Position numbers and translations under genes: made by a program | Source of the DNA: Tenodera sinensis | Taxonomy: Eukaryota; Arthropoda; Insecta; Mantodea; Mantidae | DNA length: 64,000 nucleotides | Assembly: GCA_030765045.1 (NCBI GenBank) | Contig: CM060965.1 | Coordinates: 151,743,374-151,807,373 of the forward strand | Reading direction: 5' to 3' | The notes under the pieces: generated by a model | Seen by the model: the letters and a program-made list of their open reading frames with translations, nothing else | Told to the model about the DNA's origin: nothing | Database searches by the model: none | In this document: positions 1 through 9,641 of the stretch, piece after piece | Layout: every line of letters begins with the position of its first letter | Numbering within the stretch: the first letter of the stretch is position 1

Positions 1-1
1 T

Positions 2-814
2 TTAACCAGATATTGGGGAGCTAGTAGGCAGGCTAATATTAGAGTTGAATTAAGCAATGGAAAATTTAATCCTAGATCGGAGGAATCGATGGTCAACTAT
101 TTTATGAGAATAGCGAGAAAATCGAAGATGTTGGACCCTCCCTTGGATGAAAAAGATCTAATAAATATAGTTACTCCACATTTTCCGGAAACGCTTCAAC
201 ACTACCTAATCATAGCTCGACCCGATAGCATTGCAGCTATGATCGAATTATTATCAGCCTTAGAAGTCAATAAGCCAAAACACGCATTTGGAAATAAATA
301 TGAAGAAAAAGAAACTGTAAATTCTTTCGGGCAAGGGGCACAGTATTATCAGAATAGAAGTGAGATTAGGGAAAGATATAAAGGACCAGTACCAAGGATG
401 GAATCATTCCGGTGGGAAAATCAAGGTAGATATAACCAGGAAGGGCATCACCAAAATAGAAATGGTAATCAAAGGGGAAGAAATATAAGGGTGAATTATA
501 TGAATACAAATAGATTTGATCGAGGTAGACGGGGACGTTATTTTGGACATGGTAGAAATTCAAATGATGGGTATTGGACAAACGGAGATAATGAGTTTAG
601 ACCGAGGTCACCAAGACAGGAAGAAAGGTATTCTAATGGACGAAATTCCCCCGAAAATGCGGAAATGGTCGAGGCCATTAACACGGTCAAAAACATGGTA
701 GGAAGTAACCCCGATTTAATGCAGGAAAACAGAAGTAACAATTCGGGAAATAGTACAGGAGCCATACATAAAAATCAGGGAAACGCCAGACCCGGTCAAA
801 CACGCCTTCAGTGA
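2..814 (+). CDS. Gag-like protein of the LTR retrotransposon, 5' partial
   Basis: The frame is open from the left edge of the window, so the ATG at 89 is probably internal and the true start is upstream. The visible protein (~270 residues) starts with a helical, capsid-like segment. It then becomes very rich in Arg, Gly, Asn and Gln (about 370-660), with RGR and RG repeats typical of an RNA-binding nucleocapsid tail. No CCHC zinc knuckle is present; the basic RG-rich region may take its place. The TGA at 812-814 lies 28 bp beyond a GGGAAAC heptamer, so a fraction of ribosomes would be expected to shift into pol. Gag function is inferred from position and composition, not from a diagnostic motif. 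Confidence 0.7.
   Translation, partial: LTRYWGASRQANIRVELSNGKFNPRSEESMVNYFMRIARKSKMLDPPLDEKDLINIVTPHFPETLQHYLIIARPDSIAAMIELLSALEVNKPKHAFGNKYEEKETVNSFGQGAQYYQNRSEIRERYKGPVPRMESFRWENQGRYNQEGHHQNRNGNQRGRNIRVNYMNTNRFDRGRRGRYFGHGRNSNDGYWTNGDNEFRPRSPRQEERYSNGRNSPENAEMVEAINTVKNMVGSNPDLMQENRSNNSGNSTGAIHKNQGNARPGQTRLQ
778..784 (+). promoter_or_regulatory. Candidate -1 ribosomal frameshift heptamer GGGAAAC
   Basis: GGGAAAC sits in the X XXY YYZ register relative to the gag frame (G | GGA | AAC). It is a known retroviral slippery sequence. The gag frame ends at 814, and the pol frame is -1 relative to gag and open through this point. A downstream stimulatory structure was not established. Confidence 0.6.
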
Positions 815-2469
815 GAACTGGGTATCCTAGTAATGATTGTGATAAGTACTCGGAAATAAATAGTCCTGGAAGGCAAATGATGATACAAAAGAAAAGAGAA
901 TGGAAAAATAGAAACGACGAAAACGAAAAAGTAGGAGATCCACCTAAAATCAAAATTGGAGTAAATGGAAAACAATACAATGCAATTATAGATACGGGAT
1001 CAAATAGCACAGTATGCTCACAAAATTTTTATGATAATTTACAAAGTAGTGGTTTTAAAGTAATGTCTTTACCAGTTAATGGGATATATTGCTCGCTAGC
1101 TGTGGGAAAACGAAAAGAGAGAGTAAAATTTCAAGCAATGATAAATATTGAAATAAATGGGAGAATACTAGGAATTTTATTTCTGATTGTAGGAAGACTT
1201 GTGACAGATATTATAATAGGTTGTGATTGTCTTTATGCCTGGGAAGCTGTGGTGAATTTTAAAAACATGATTCTAGAAATGAAAGTTGAAGATGAGACCA
1301 TTATAGTGCCTTTTGTGGAAGATAGTAGTTCAGAAACTATTGTACGAGAAAAAGAGGAAGAAGAAATCCAAGGGGATACATTCTTTGTAGAATATGTTAA
1401 AGTAGGAGCTATGGAATTAACTGAAGTAAATGTCAAAGAGTACAGTGTCGATAATAAAGAAAATGTAGAATGGGATAAAAATGATTTCATAGACAATTTG
1501 AGGGTTTCTGATGCAACTAGGTACTATGATAGGGAGAGTAGTGAAGACTTAGAAGAATTGTTGAGAAAAAAAGTAACTCAGGCTGATCAACTAAATGAAC
1601 AACAGAGGGATAAATTGTTTGAAATATTAATCCGAAATAAAGAAGTATTCTCTGAGAAACCTGGTAAATGTAATATTTATACTCATTCGTTTGAGATGAT
1701 ACCCATCAAACCTTTTACACATAAAGCGAGAGCTATCCCTAGTACAATAAGAGAAGAGGTAGATGCAGTTATAAAGTCAATGTTAGAAGATGAGGTTATT
1801 GAGATTTCGAATTCAGAATTTGTGAATCCCCTATGTATTATAAATAAGGCCAATGGAAAGATCAGGGTGACATTAGACTCGAGAAAACTAAATTATTGTT
1901 CATCATATTTTCCATCAGGGAATCCAACAGAACGTGTCCTCCGAGATATAGGAATTTATTTACGTGTACTTACACATCATAATCACAAGGATTGGGTGAA
2001 ATATTGTCCATTGATAGAAAAGATTATCAATCACACCATTAATGTAACTACTGGGTTTGCACCAATAAAATTAATGTTAGGAATTGAACCAGAACCAATA
2101 TTGATCGGGGAACCAAAAACACTGAAAATTAATGACATTCAGTTAAGTGAAAAAGAAAGAGCGAAAATTGCTTTTGAACGAATCAAGAAAAAGGCAGAGA
2201 AGCGAAAATTAAAGAAAAAGAGTAGAAAACATAAATGGGAACCTAAGATAGGCGATTGGGTACTAGTTAAAGACCATAAGTTATCAAGTGCCTTGCGAGG
2301 TAGGAACAAAAGGATGGAATTGTTATATAAAGGTCCTGCAGAAATTATATCAAAATTTGGTTATCATACCTATGAATTAAAAGATGCTAAAAATGAAAAA
2401 TGTCTGGGAAGATGGCATAAACAACTCCTTCGACCATACAAGAAACCGTGTGGTGCCTTGGAACCTTGA
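784..2469 (+). pseudogene. Pol with internal deletion: protease, RT start, integrase C-terminus
   Basis: There is no ATG at the beginning; entry by frameshifting from gag is expected. An aspartic protease is visible (IDTGSNSTVCSQNFY, about 988-1032, catalytic D-T-G). The start of reverse transcriptase follows at about 1680-1893, ending at the LDSRKLNY motif. The next residues (YFPSGNPTERVLRDIG, about 1906-1953) belong to integrase and include the ERxxR segment with the catalytic Glu. RT palm and YxDD, RNase H, the integrase HHCC region and the first two catalytic acids are therefore missing. The frame stays open across the junction (about 1893-1905). After it comes a basic Lys/Arg-rich region and a GPY-like C-terminal module (KGPAEII, about 2329-2349). 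The protein could be made but cannot reverse-transcribe. Confidence 0.8.
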
Positions 2470-3245
2470 TTTAATGTAAAAAAAAAAAAAATTGGAAGTG
2501 TCATTTGTCTATTGGCGCCCAATCAGCTTTGAGATAAAATTTAAATGTTAGCTTACTTGAAAACCATACATTGGTCAGGTACTTACATATTCATGAAAAA
2601 TGCAGAATGTGAATTGCTATATACTACAAAGAGCTTAAAAATATATTGTATAGAGCTCACAATAACAGCTTCAGAAAGATTGTTAAATTGTTCATCTCCG
2701 CATAGAGAGAAAACAGAATATTTACTTTGTAAACATTTGTTAAAATATTTAGATGTATAGATAGTTATCACAGCAAGACAAAGAAAGAACTTGTCTGAAG
2801 AGTGCAATGGATTTATATAAATATATGTACATTTTAGTGCTTAAAGGATATAGTACAGATATGTGTTACAATAACAAAAGTGAAAAATCACAGTGCAAGT
2901 GATAGTGAGAGCGAAGTGAGCAAACATGAACTAAAAGAAGGAAGTATAAAGAAAGACTCTTGAAGTTTAACCTTTATATAGAAGCTTCACAGAAGAAACC
3001 ATAACATATTGTAATTAGTATTTAAGGATTAATGTTTAGTCAAGTGTACAATTGTTTGTCATGTTAAAAAGATTAATGAGAAAATGTGTTAATAACCAAT
3101 TTCAAAAACAGTGTAATTGAAAATTGTATATAATGGGAGTGTTGCCGATTATTCAAAATACAGGAGTAATTTTTAATTTTTCTTTCGGGCAAGACATTTA
3201 CATTATTTTATTATGAAATAATAAAATAACATAAATGGGGGCATT
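2470..3245 (+). other. Retrotransposon region between pol and 3' LTR
   Basis: This AT-rich stretch holds a short A-run just after the pol stop, several short frames and a purine tract ahead of the LTR. I see no recognisable envelope gene. It may be untranslated or a decayed third ORF. Confidence 0.5.
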
Positions 3246-3977
3246 TGATACCGAAATTTAGATTTCCGATCGAATGGGCTTTTGAAAAAGACACGTTTTA
3301 ATTTAATTGCCGGATATGAGATTTGCGATAAATATTGAGTAATAACATAAATAGATAATATAGCAGGAAGTGTTGTAAGGTGAGCAAGATATGAGTAAAT
3401 AATAGTCGTTAAATTTGTAGAATAAACGCATTATTGGTTTGAAATTAACGAGTCATGACGTCATACCACATAGTTTAAATACACGTTCGAAAGTCCGTTC
3501 TACAAACCTTAAAAGTCGCGTGATCTATCTAATAAAATATAAAGTAAACATCGTTTAATCCTAAAAAAGTAATTATATATTTGAAATTCATAAAAGAACA
3601 TGTTATAATAGAAAGGGACATTTCTAAATTGCGGGAAAAGAAAATAGCATTTTGGATACGAGGCTTTCTTGGATGACGTCATGACATTCAAATGGAAGAG
3701 AACGGTCTTCTTAGCGTGGGTAAGAGAAAGCGTCAGTCACTACTCAACGAGAGACCAGTACGGGAGGTCGCGCTGCGTGGATGTGAGGGCGATTCCTCTA
3801 CATACACATATAGAATCGGCATATCTCCCGAAAATATTTAAAATAAATTATGTACAAAGTTGTTCTTGGGTTGTCCATTACACTTACGCAAACCCGAGAT
3901 AAAGAGATCTTATGCAGAACTAGCCAAGGCGAGCTACATCGAAGGGCAACGTCACGTCACCAACGACTTCAGCTTCA
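3246..3977 (+). repeat. 3' LTR of the gypsy-type element
   Basis: It begins TGATACC after the purine tract and ends TTCA. Its ends are confirmed by comparison with the solo LTR at 30979-31754, which has the same first and last bases and a 4-bp target duplication. It contains two exact TGACGTCA palindromes (3456-3463 and 3674-3681) and an AATAAA-like region near the middle. Confidence 0.85.
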
Positions 3978-4004
3978 AATGGCGATCCAATAACTAGGAC
4001 ACAA

Positions 4005-4790
<786 letters not shown>

Positions 4791-5235
4791 ATAAGGTTAT
4801 AATTTGTATATGTTTGTATAGTTCGTTTTACCGTTCATAAGTTTTAGGAAAGTGTAATTGTGCTATGTTAATGGTTAACATGCGTTGCATCAAAGCCACA
4901 TGGGAAGATAAAGGTGTTCAGTTTTGCAAAAACTAATGTATTATTTTCTCCGAGTAAGCATTCGTACTTGGAGAAAACTCCTGCAGCTGATATTGGTGCT
5001 TCTTTTCATGGTGCGCTCCACTCTCATTTCCCATACAGTCACTTTCTGAATGCGAGAGAAACCAGGGAAGACGCTGCAACGCTGTGTTTTACTCCACATG
5101 AGCTAATACCTACTTATATGCACTGTATGATTTCTTTGTATTCATTGACTGAAGTGATACGTTCATTGGAGTAATACGTCCCGAGTGTAAACAATGCATA
5201 CCATGAATCCTATCCGACTTTTGATAAGGGTAAAA
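4791..5235. other. Unassigned sequence
   Basis: AT-rich, with one 86-codon open frame (4914-5174) that has no recognisable motif. I see no gene here. Confidence 0.4.
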
Positions 5236-5242
5236 CCTGTGT

Positions 5243-6789
5243 CACAGAATAGACAGTATACAGAAAGGAAAGCTTGAGTCGGCTCCTTTGATCTACATGT
5301 ACCCGTTGCGTTGCGCGCTTCGCCATATTGAAACCATGTAAAGGAAGCGATTGCTGCTTTTTACCAGGGCTCGAAACAAGCAGTTTTACGAATGCGAACT
5401 CTTAATCTAGCCGGCTAGATGAAAACTTTTACGAAAAGAAACACTAATGAAACAGAATATATGATTACCTCAGTGGAATACAATTTATTTACCCTCCAAT
5501 GAAGAAGTTTACTCACTAAATGAGCCGGAATGATACATAATAATTCATATTGGGAACTGAAGGCATTCATACGTTTACAAAAGGCGCCCTGTTCTTACAC
5601 AATATTTCAGAGCAATTAAAATTTGAAAAAAAGAATAACGCACGAAAGCAGAATGAAACCAACAAAATTTTGTTTTCTACTTATATGTATTAACAAAAGA
5701 AGCCCTAGTAATATGAAATAAGCGGAAAATAGATAGCAGTAATTAATACGTAAGTGGCTCATTAGTTGCTTTTATTTACCACAAGAATAAACATGCACAA
5801 CATCTTGAATGAGATTCTGCATACAATGAATCATAAAGTTTTGTCATACATAGCAAAAGAACTAAATACAACAAATGTAGAGCATGGTACAATAACATAA
5901 ATCACAGCAGTAACTTTACAGTATGCCAAAAGTTTGGATTATTTTATACCAAGGGCTAAGGAGATCTAGGAATGGTCTTTTCATATCATGTCTATTTGCA
6001 CAACATAAAATAGTTACAATAAAGTATAGAATTGCATTTATTTTATTTCACCTTTTCACAATAAAACAACAAAGTGTGTGTACATTCACATGACTTACTC
6101 TACCAACATTACACTCTATTGCAGCATTAAAGAAAAACAGTGTTCAGGTATGTCATTGTAATTTTGTCTTGCTTGATTAATCTGCAGCTACAGCAGCAAA
6201 TCATATTACTCATAGATGTGTCACTTTTATTAATTTGTAATTTTTCAAGTTTTATTTTTCTTTTTTAAATCTCTATTCACAAACTTTAAGGGTGGGGGTA
6301 TCCTCCCTGTTTACCTTGTATTCCTGGGCAAAATACATTAACAATTATGCACACATTGCTGTGATTCTGAAATAACACTTAACTAATAGCAAGTTATAAA
6401 TATATAAGGCTGTTCACTTACCGTTGTTCATCTTTTGGAAAGCTGAAAAAAGCTTATTTCCCTGTTTGCATGTGAATTATTTCTGCAGTTTGGTGCCGAA
6501 CATTGGCCGCCCTTTCTCTTACTGCTGCTCATTATAACCACATCGAAACTTAAAATACATTAACACATATTTATACCTTTTACAGTAGGCATATAAAACA
6601 ATTTTTTCAGTTGCAGATGTGCCCAGCAGCTAATATGTTCAAGGTAAAATAAACGCAACGTGTCCATTCGCTTTGGCTACAACAACACAGCTGTTTACCC
6701 AGTTTACTCGGTTTACTTCGCGCATGCGCACTAAATTTTGGCGCATGGATTTCAGCTAAGTTTCTTTTCTGTATACTCTCTATTCTGTG
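5243..6789. mobile_element. Non-autonomous TIR element with CACAGAATAGA ends
   Basis: Inverted termini of about 31 bp with few mismatches lie at 5243-5274 and 6758-6789; both begin CACAGAATAGASAGTATACA when read inward. Exact 7-bp direct repeats CCTGTGT flank it at 5236-5242 and 6790-6796. The 1547-bp interior has no convincing coding frame. The termini do not match hAT (CAGRG) or mariner ends that I know, so the superfamily is left open. Confidence 0.75.
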
Positions 6790-6796
6790 CCTGTGT

Positions 6797-7205
6797 TAAC
6801 CTCAGAGTAGCATCTAGTTACCTTGAGAGTAGCACAATAATGCACTAGTTGAAGTCGTGACGTAGTCCTGCGAGAGATAGTTAAGCACTAAGTTCCGAAA
6901 TCCAACACATTCTCAAGATACTGGCTAAACGCGTAAAGCGGGTTAGCTCCGAGTTAGACTAGTGTTTTGGCGATGAGAGCTAGCTATGTCCTTCTCCATG
7001 TACATATGTACTATGTTAACATCCAGGTAACATCTGTATCCCATTTCTAAATTCACATACCTAACAATTTCTTTTCATCCAATTTTATGTAATACTAACA
7101 GTTGGGTAATTATCGTTCAGGGTAACTTCATACTTAGGTATCTGAAAGTAATGAGTGCAACTGCTTAAACTGTTCAGCATTTCTCTATTGTGATACTTTT
7201 GTGGT
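6797..7205. other. Unassigned sequence
   Basis: No gene, strong repeat or convincing motif seen. Confidence 0.4.
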
Positions 7206-7437
7206 GGAGGTGTTTAACGCCCTCTTTTACTACATACGGCACCGCAGGCGGCGGCACTCATGATATATGGAATGAAGATGAAGACCAGTGGAATGAGATG
7301 GCGGGGGAAACTGGAGAACCCTAAGGAAACTCGTCGCTGCACCGTTTTGCCCACAGATGCTACATGCGGTCGCCTGGAATCGAACCCGGACCGCTTTGAT
7401 CTGATTATTCGGTCACGGCGCGGCCCCAATCGGGGAA
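7206..7437 (-). mobile_element. tRNA-derived SINE, family 1
   Basis: Read on the minus strand, a tRNA-like head has a B-box GGGTTCGATTCC (7376-7387), followed by a conserved body and an end resembling GGGCGTTAAACACC. A second copy on the plus strand at 51226-51462 shares head, body and end, which defines the element's length. It is a retroposed RNA polymerase III-type element, not a functional tRNA. Confidence 0.85.
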
Positions 7438-7614
7438 TTACCAATTAGAGATATTTCGATATAGTTCAATGGTGGATACGAATTTAAAAACGCTATTGTG
7501 CTTCCTATTGTAAATTAATTTTTGTAGGATTTGTCTATGACTTTTATTTCATACCAGCAATTCAGAAAAGAAACATTTGCTATCCTATATTTCTTCAATA
7601 TTCAACATTCTGAA

Positions 7615-7619
<5 letters not shown>

Positions 7620-7694
<75 letters not shown>
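7620..7694. repeat. (AT)n microsatellite
   Basis: About 37 uninterrupted AT units. Confidence 0.95.
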
Positions 7695-7703
<9 letters not shown>

Positions 7704-7766
7704 AGCTAATGCTGGATTTCTGACAATGAAGTCATTAATCCTCTTGCTCTCCAGTATTTTTCAACA
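7695..7766 (+). repeat. Fragment shared with the 27.8 kb transposase flank
   Basis: The sequence starting TTGTTGTTAGCTAATGCTGG matches the reverse complement of 27840-27905, immediately upstream of the IS630/Tc1-like transposase pseudogene. It is probably a 5' flank fragment of the same transposon family. The match fades after about 7766. Confidence 0.6.
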
Positions 7767-7906
7767 TAAATACTGAAGAGACTTAGCAGTAATAGTAACC
7801 GCTTTTTAGAGAGCACCATATTTTTATGTTTTGGCGGTCACATCGCTCTCTCACAACCCCCAGAATGTCTGGAGGACCACACCTGTCGTTGGTTTACAGG
7901 TCTCAC

Positions 7907-7919
7907 AGACCTGACCGGG
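7907..7919. repeat. Target-site duplication, left, of LINE-1 copy (AGACCTGACCGGG)
   Basis: An exact 13-bp match to 12583-12595, immediately after the poly(A) tail. It fixes the LINE ends at 7920 and 12582. Confidence 0.9.
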
Positions 7920-8099
7920 GTTCCAAGCTGGCAGCCGAGCGGGGTGGACGTGTGTGTCAGCCTGCCTCTCTGTGTGTTTACGAGTGCTACGCCAGTGTAT
8001 TCTTTGTTTCACTGCAAATAGTGTTATTACATACGGTGATTCTGACTGTGATTAGTGCGTGTAGTGGAGTATTTACCACTACATTTGATCTTTTCTACA

Positions 8100-9641
8100 A
8101 TGGCTCACCAGTCGGAAGCTACCGGCCACCTTGTCAGCTCTGCATTACTTACAATCTACAATAATGATTCTACTCCACAAGCTCACACTAACTTCACTCC
8201 TGGACATCACGGCTCTGTAATATCTCCACATCAACAACCTGCATTATCCACACAACAAGCGTTAATGAACACTTCTGCAACAACAACCAACATCACAGTG
8301 AGTAAACCTATTCTTCGGCCTTCACAGTTGACAGCAACCCCCATAACGCACACATATACCAATTCTGTTCAAGACGACGATAATATGGAGTACAGTACCA
8401 CACCGGACCAGTCTAATGGGGCACACAATGTGCGCCCTGCACAAGCTCCCTCAGCCAGTTCTACCAAGCGGCTCTGTCTTGCGCCAGCTTCTATATCGCC
8501 TAACACGCCCCGTTATGCTTATGCAGTACCCACTTCGAACCGCTTCCAGGCTTTAGGTGATACTCCCGACCTAGACACTACAGATTCACCGTCTCTTGCT
8601 CCTAAAGAGAAAATTCCCCCTATCTGTCTCCGTGATATTCACAATTACCAATTGTTCTTGAAGGATGTCAAAACGTGTGTTAAATCGGATTTTCACACTG
8701 AGCTCCGAGGTTCGATTCTAAAAATTTATGCCACCACTTCTTCTGATTTCCGTTCTCTTACATCTTACTTCACCTCAATCAATCAAGCATATTATACCTT
8801 TAGAAATCCAGCTGATAAACTCTTCTCCGTTGTCATTCGCAATCTTCCTTGCTCCCTAAATGACCAGGAAGTGTACGATGAACTTTGTGCTCTGAACTAT
8901 CCTGTTCAAAAGGTCACACGCTTACTTGGCAGAAACAGGAACCCACTACCTTTGTGTGCTGTAGAACTTACAAACAACGATGAGGGTAAAAACATTCTAA
9001 ATCTTACCCGGCTGCTATATAGTGTTGTGAAGGTCGAACATCGCCGCCGTACCAGTGATCTACCACAGTGCACTCGCTGCCAAAACTTTGGACATACCAA
9101 AAACTATTGCAAGTTGGAACCTCGATGTGTCAGATGTTTAGGCGCACACCATTATTCAGACTGCGCTAAACCTTCCACCACACCAGCTAAGTGCGTTAAC
9201 TGCGAGCAAGATCACCCAGCTAATTATCGCGGCTGTCCTTACTATGTGGCGCTGAAAGCAAGACTCTCTCGCCGATCTCAGCAACCCAGCTTCTCATCAA
9301 CATCTTCACCTTCGATGCCGCGCACATCGCCTGCATCCGAACGACGTCCACAGCAGCCACGTCCGTCTCAGCAATCATCAGCCTTCCACCCAACGACCGT
9401 TCCTGGTGCGCAGCCCAGGACTTATTCTCAAATGACGTCTTCCACTTCTCCTTATTCACCGGCCAGTTCTTCCGCTGCCCCACCCAGGGATTCTTCTTCG
9501 ACGCCCTTACTGACTCTTTTCTCTGATTTGCTCTCTCAGTTATTCTCTTACTTCCGGACTCTGCTTACCCCCATTTTACCACAACTTCCACCGCTACTTA
9601 GTTCTCTTATTATTTCTTTAATTCCCAATGGCAACCCGTGA
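8100..9641 (+). CDS. LINE ORF1: nucleic-acid-binding Gag-like protein with three zinc knuckles
   Basis: The ATG at 8100 (ACAATGG) is the first in frame; codons upstream lack an ATG. The 513-residue product has a Ser/Thr/Pro-rich N-terminal half. A Pre-C2HC-like region lies at about residues 245-320 (VIRNLPCSLNDQEVYDEL). Three C-rich knuckles follow (CTRCQNFGHTKNYC, CVRCLGAHHYSDC, CVNCEQDHPANYRGC; about residues 323-385). The C-terminal part is Ser/Pro/Gln-rich and ends in an unusually hydrophobic Leu-rich tail. Jockey-clade ORF1 proteins of this layout bind element RNA and form RNP particles. The stop at 9639-9641 lies just inside ORF2, so ORF2 may be translated by reinitiation at this overlap. 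Confidence 0.92.
   Translation: MAHQSEATGHLVSSALLTIYNNDSTPQAHTNFTPGHHGSVISPHQQPALSTQQALMNTSATTTNITVSKPILRPSQLTATPITHTYTNSVQDDDNMEYSTTPDQSNGAHNVRPAQAPSASSTKRLCLAPASISPNTPRYAYAVPTSNRFQALGDTPDLDTTDSPSLAPKEKIPPICLRDIHNYQLFLKDVKTCVKSDFHTELRGSILKIYATTSSDFRSLTSYFTSINQAYYTFRNPADKLFSVVIRNLPCSLNDQEVYDELCALNYPVQKVTRLLGRNRNPLPLCAVELTNNDEGKNILNLTRLLYSVVKVEHRRRTSDLPQCTRCQNFGHTKNYCKLEPRCVRCLGAHHYSDCAKPSTTPAKCVNCEQDHPANYRGCPYYVALKARLSRRSQQPSFSSTSSPSMPRTSPASERRPQQPRPSQQSSAFHPTTVPGAQPRTYSQMTSSTSPYSPASSSAAPPRDSSSTPLLTLFSDLLSQLFSYFRTLLTPILPQLPPLLSSLIISLIPNGNP

Larger units (their letters stand above)
1..3977 (+). mobile_element. Ty3/gypsy-type LTR retrotransposon, 5' part outside window
   Basis: The order seen is gag, then pol in the -1 frame, then a non-coding stretch, a purine-rich tract (about 3232-3241), and a 3' LTR beginning TG and ending CA. 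The 5' LTR and primer-binding site lie upstream of the window. The Ty3/gypsy assignment rests on the retropepsin, the start of an RT domain, and an integrase C-terminal region with the NPxER motif, in the order PR-RT-IN. Much of pol is missing, so this is a non-autonomous derivative. A separate LTR of the same family stands alone at 30979-31754. Confidence 0.85.

Noticed and set aside
2545..3245. Envelope gene of the gypsy-type element
   Set aside because: Only short frames, with no signal peptide, cleavage site or membrane anchor visible.
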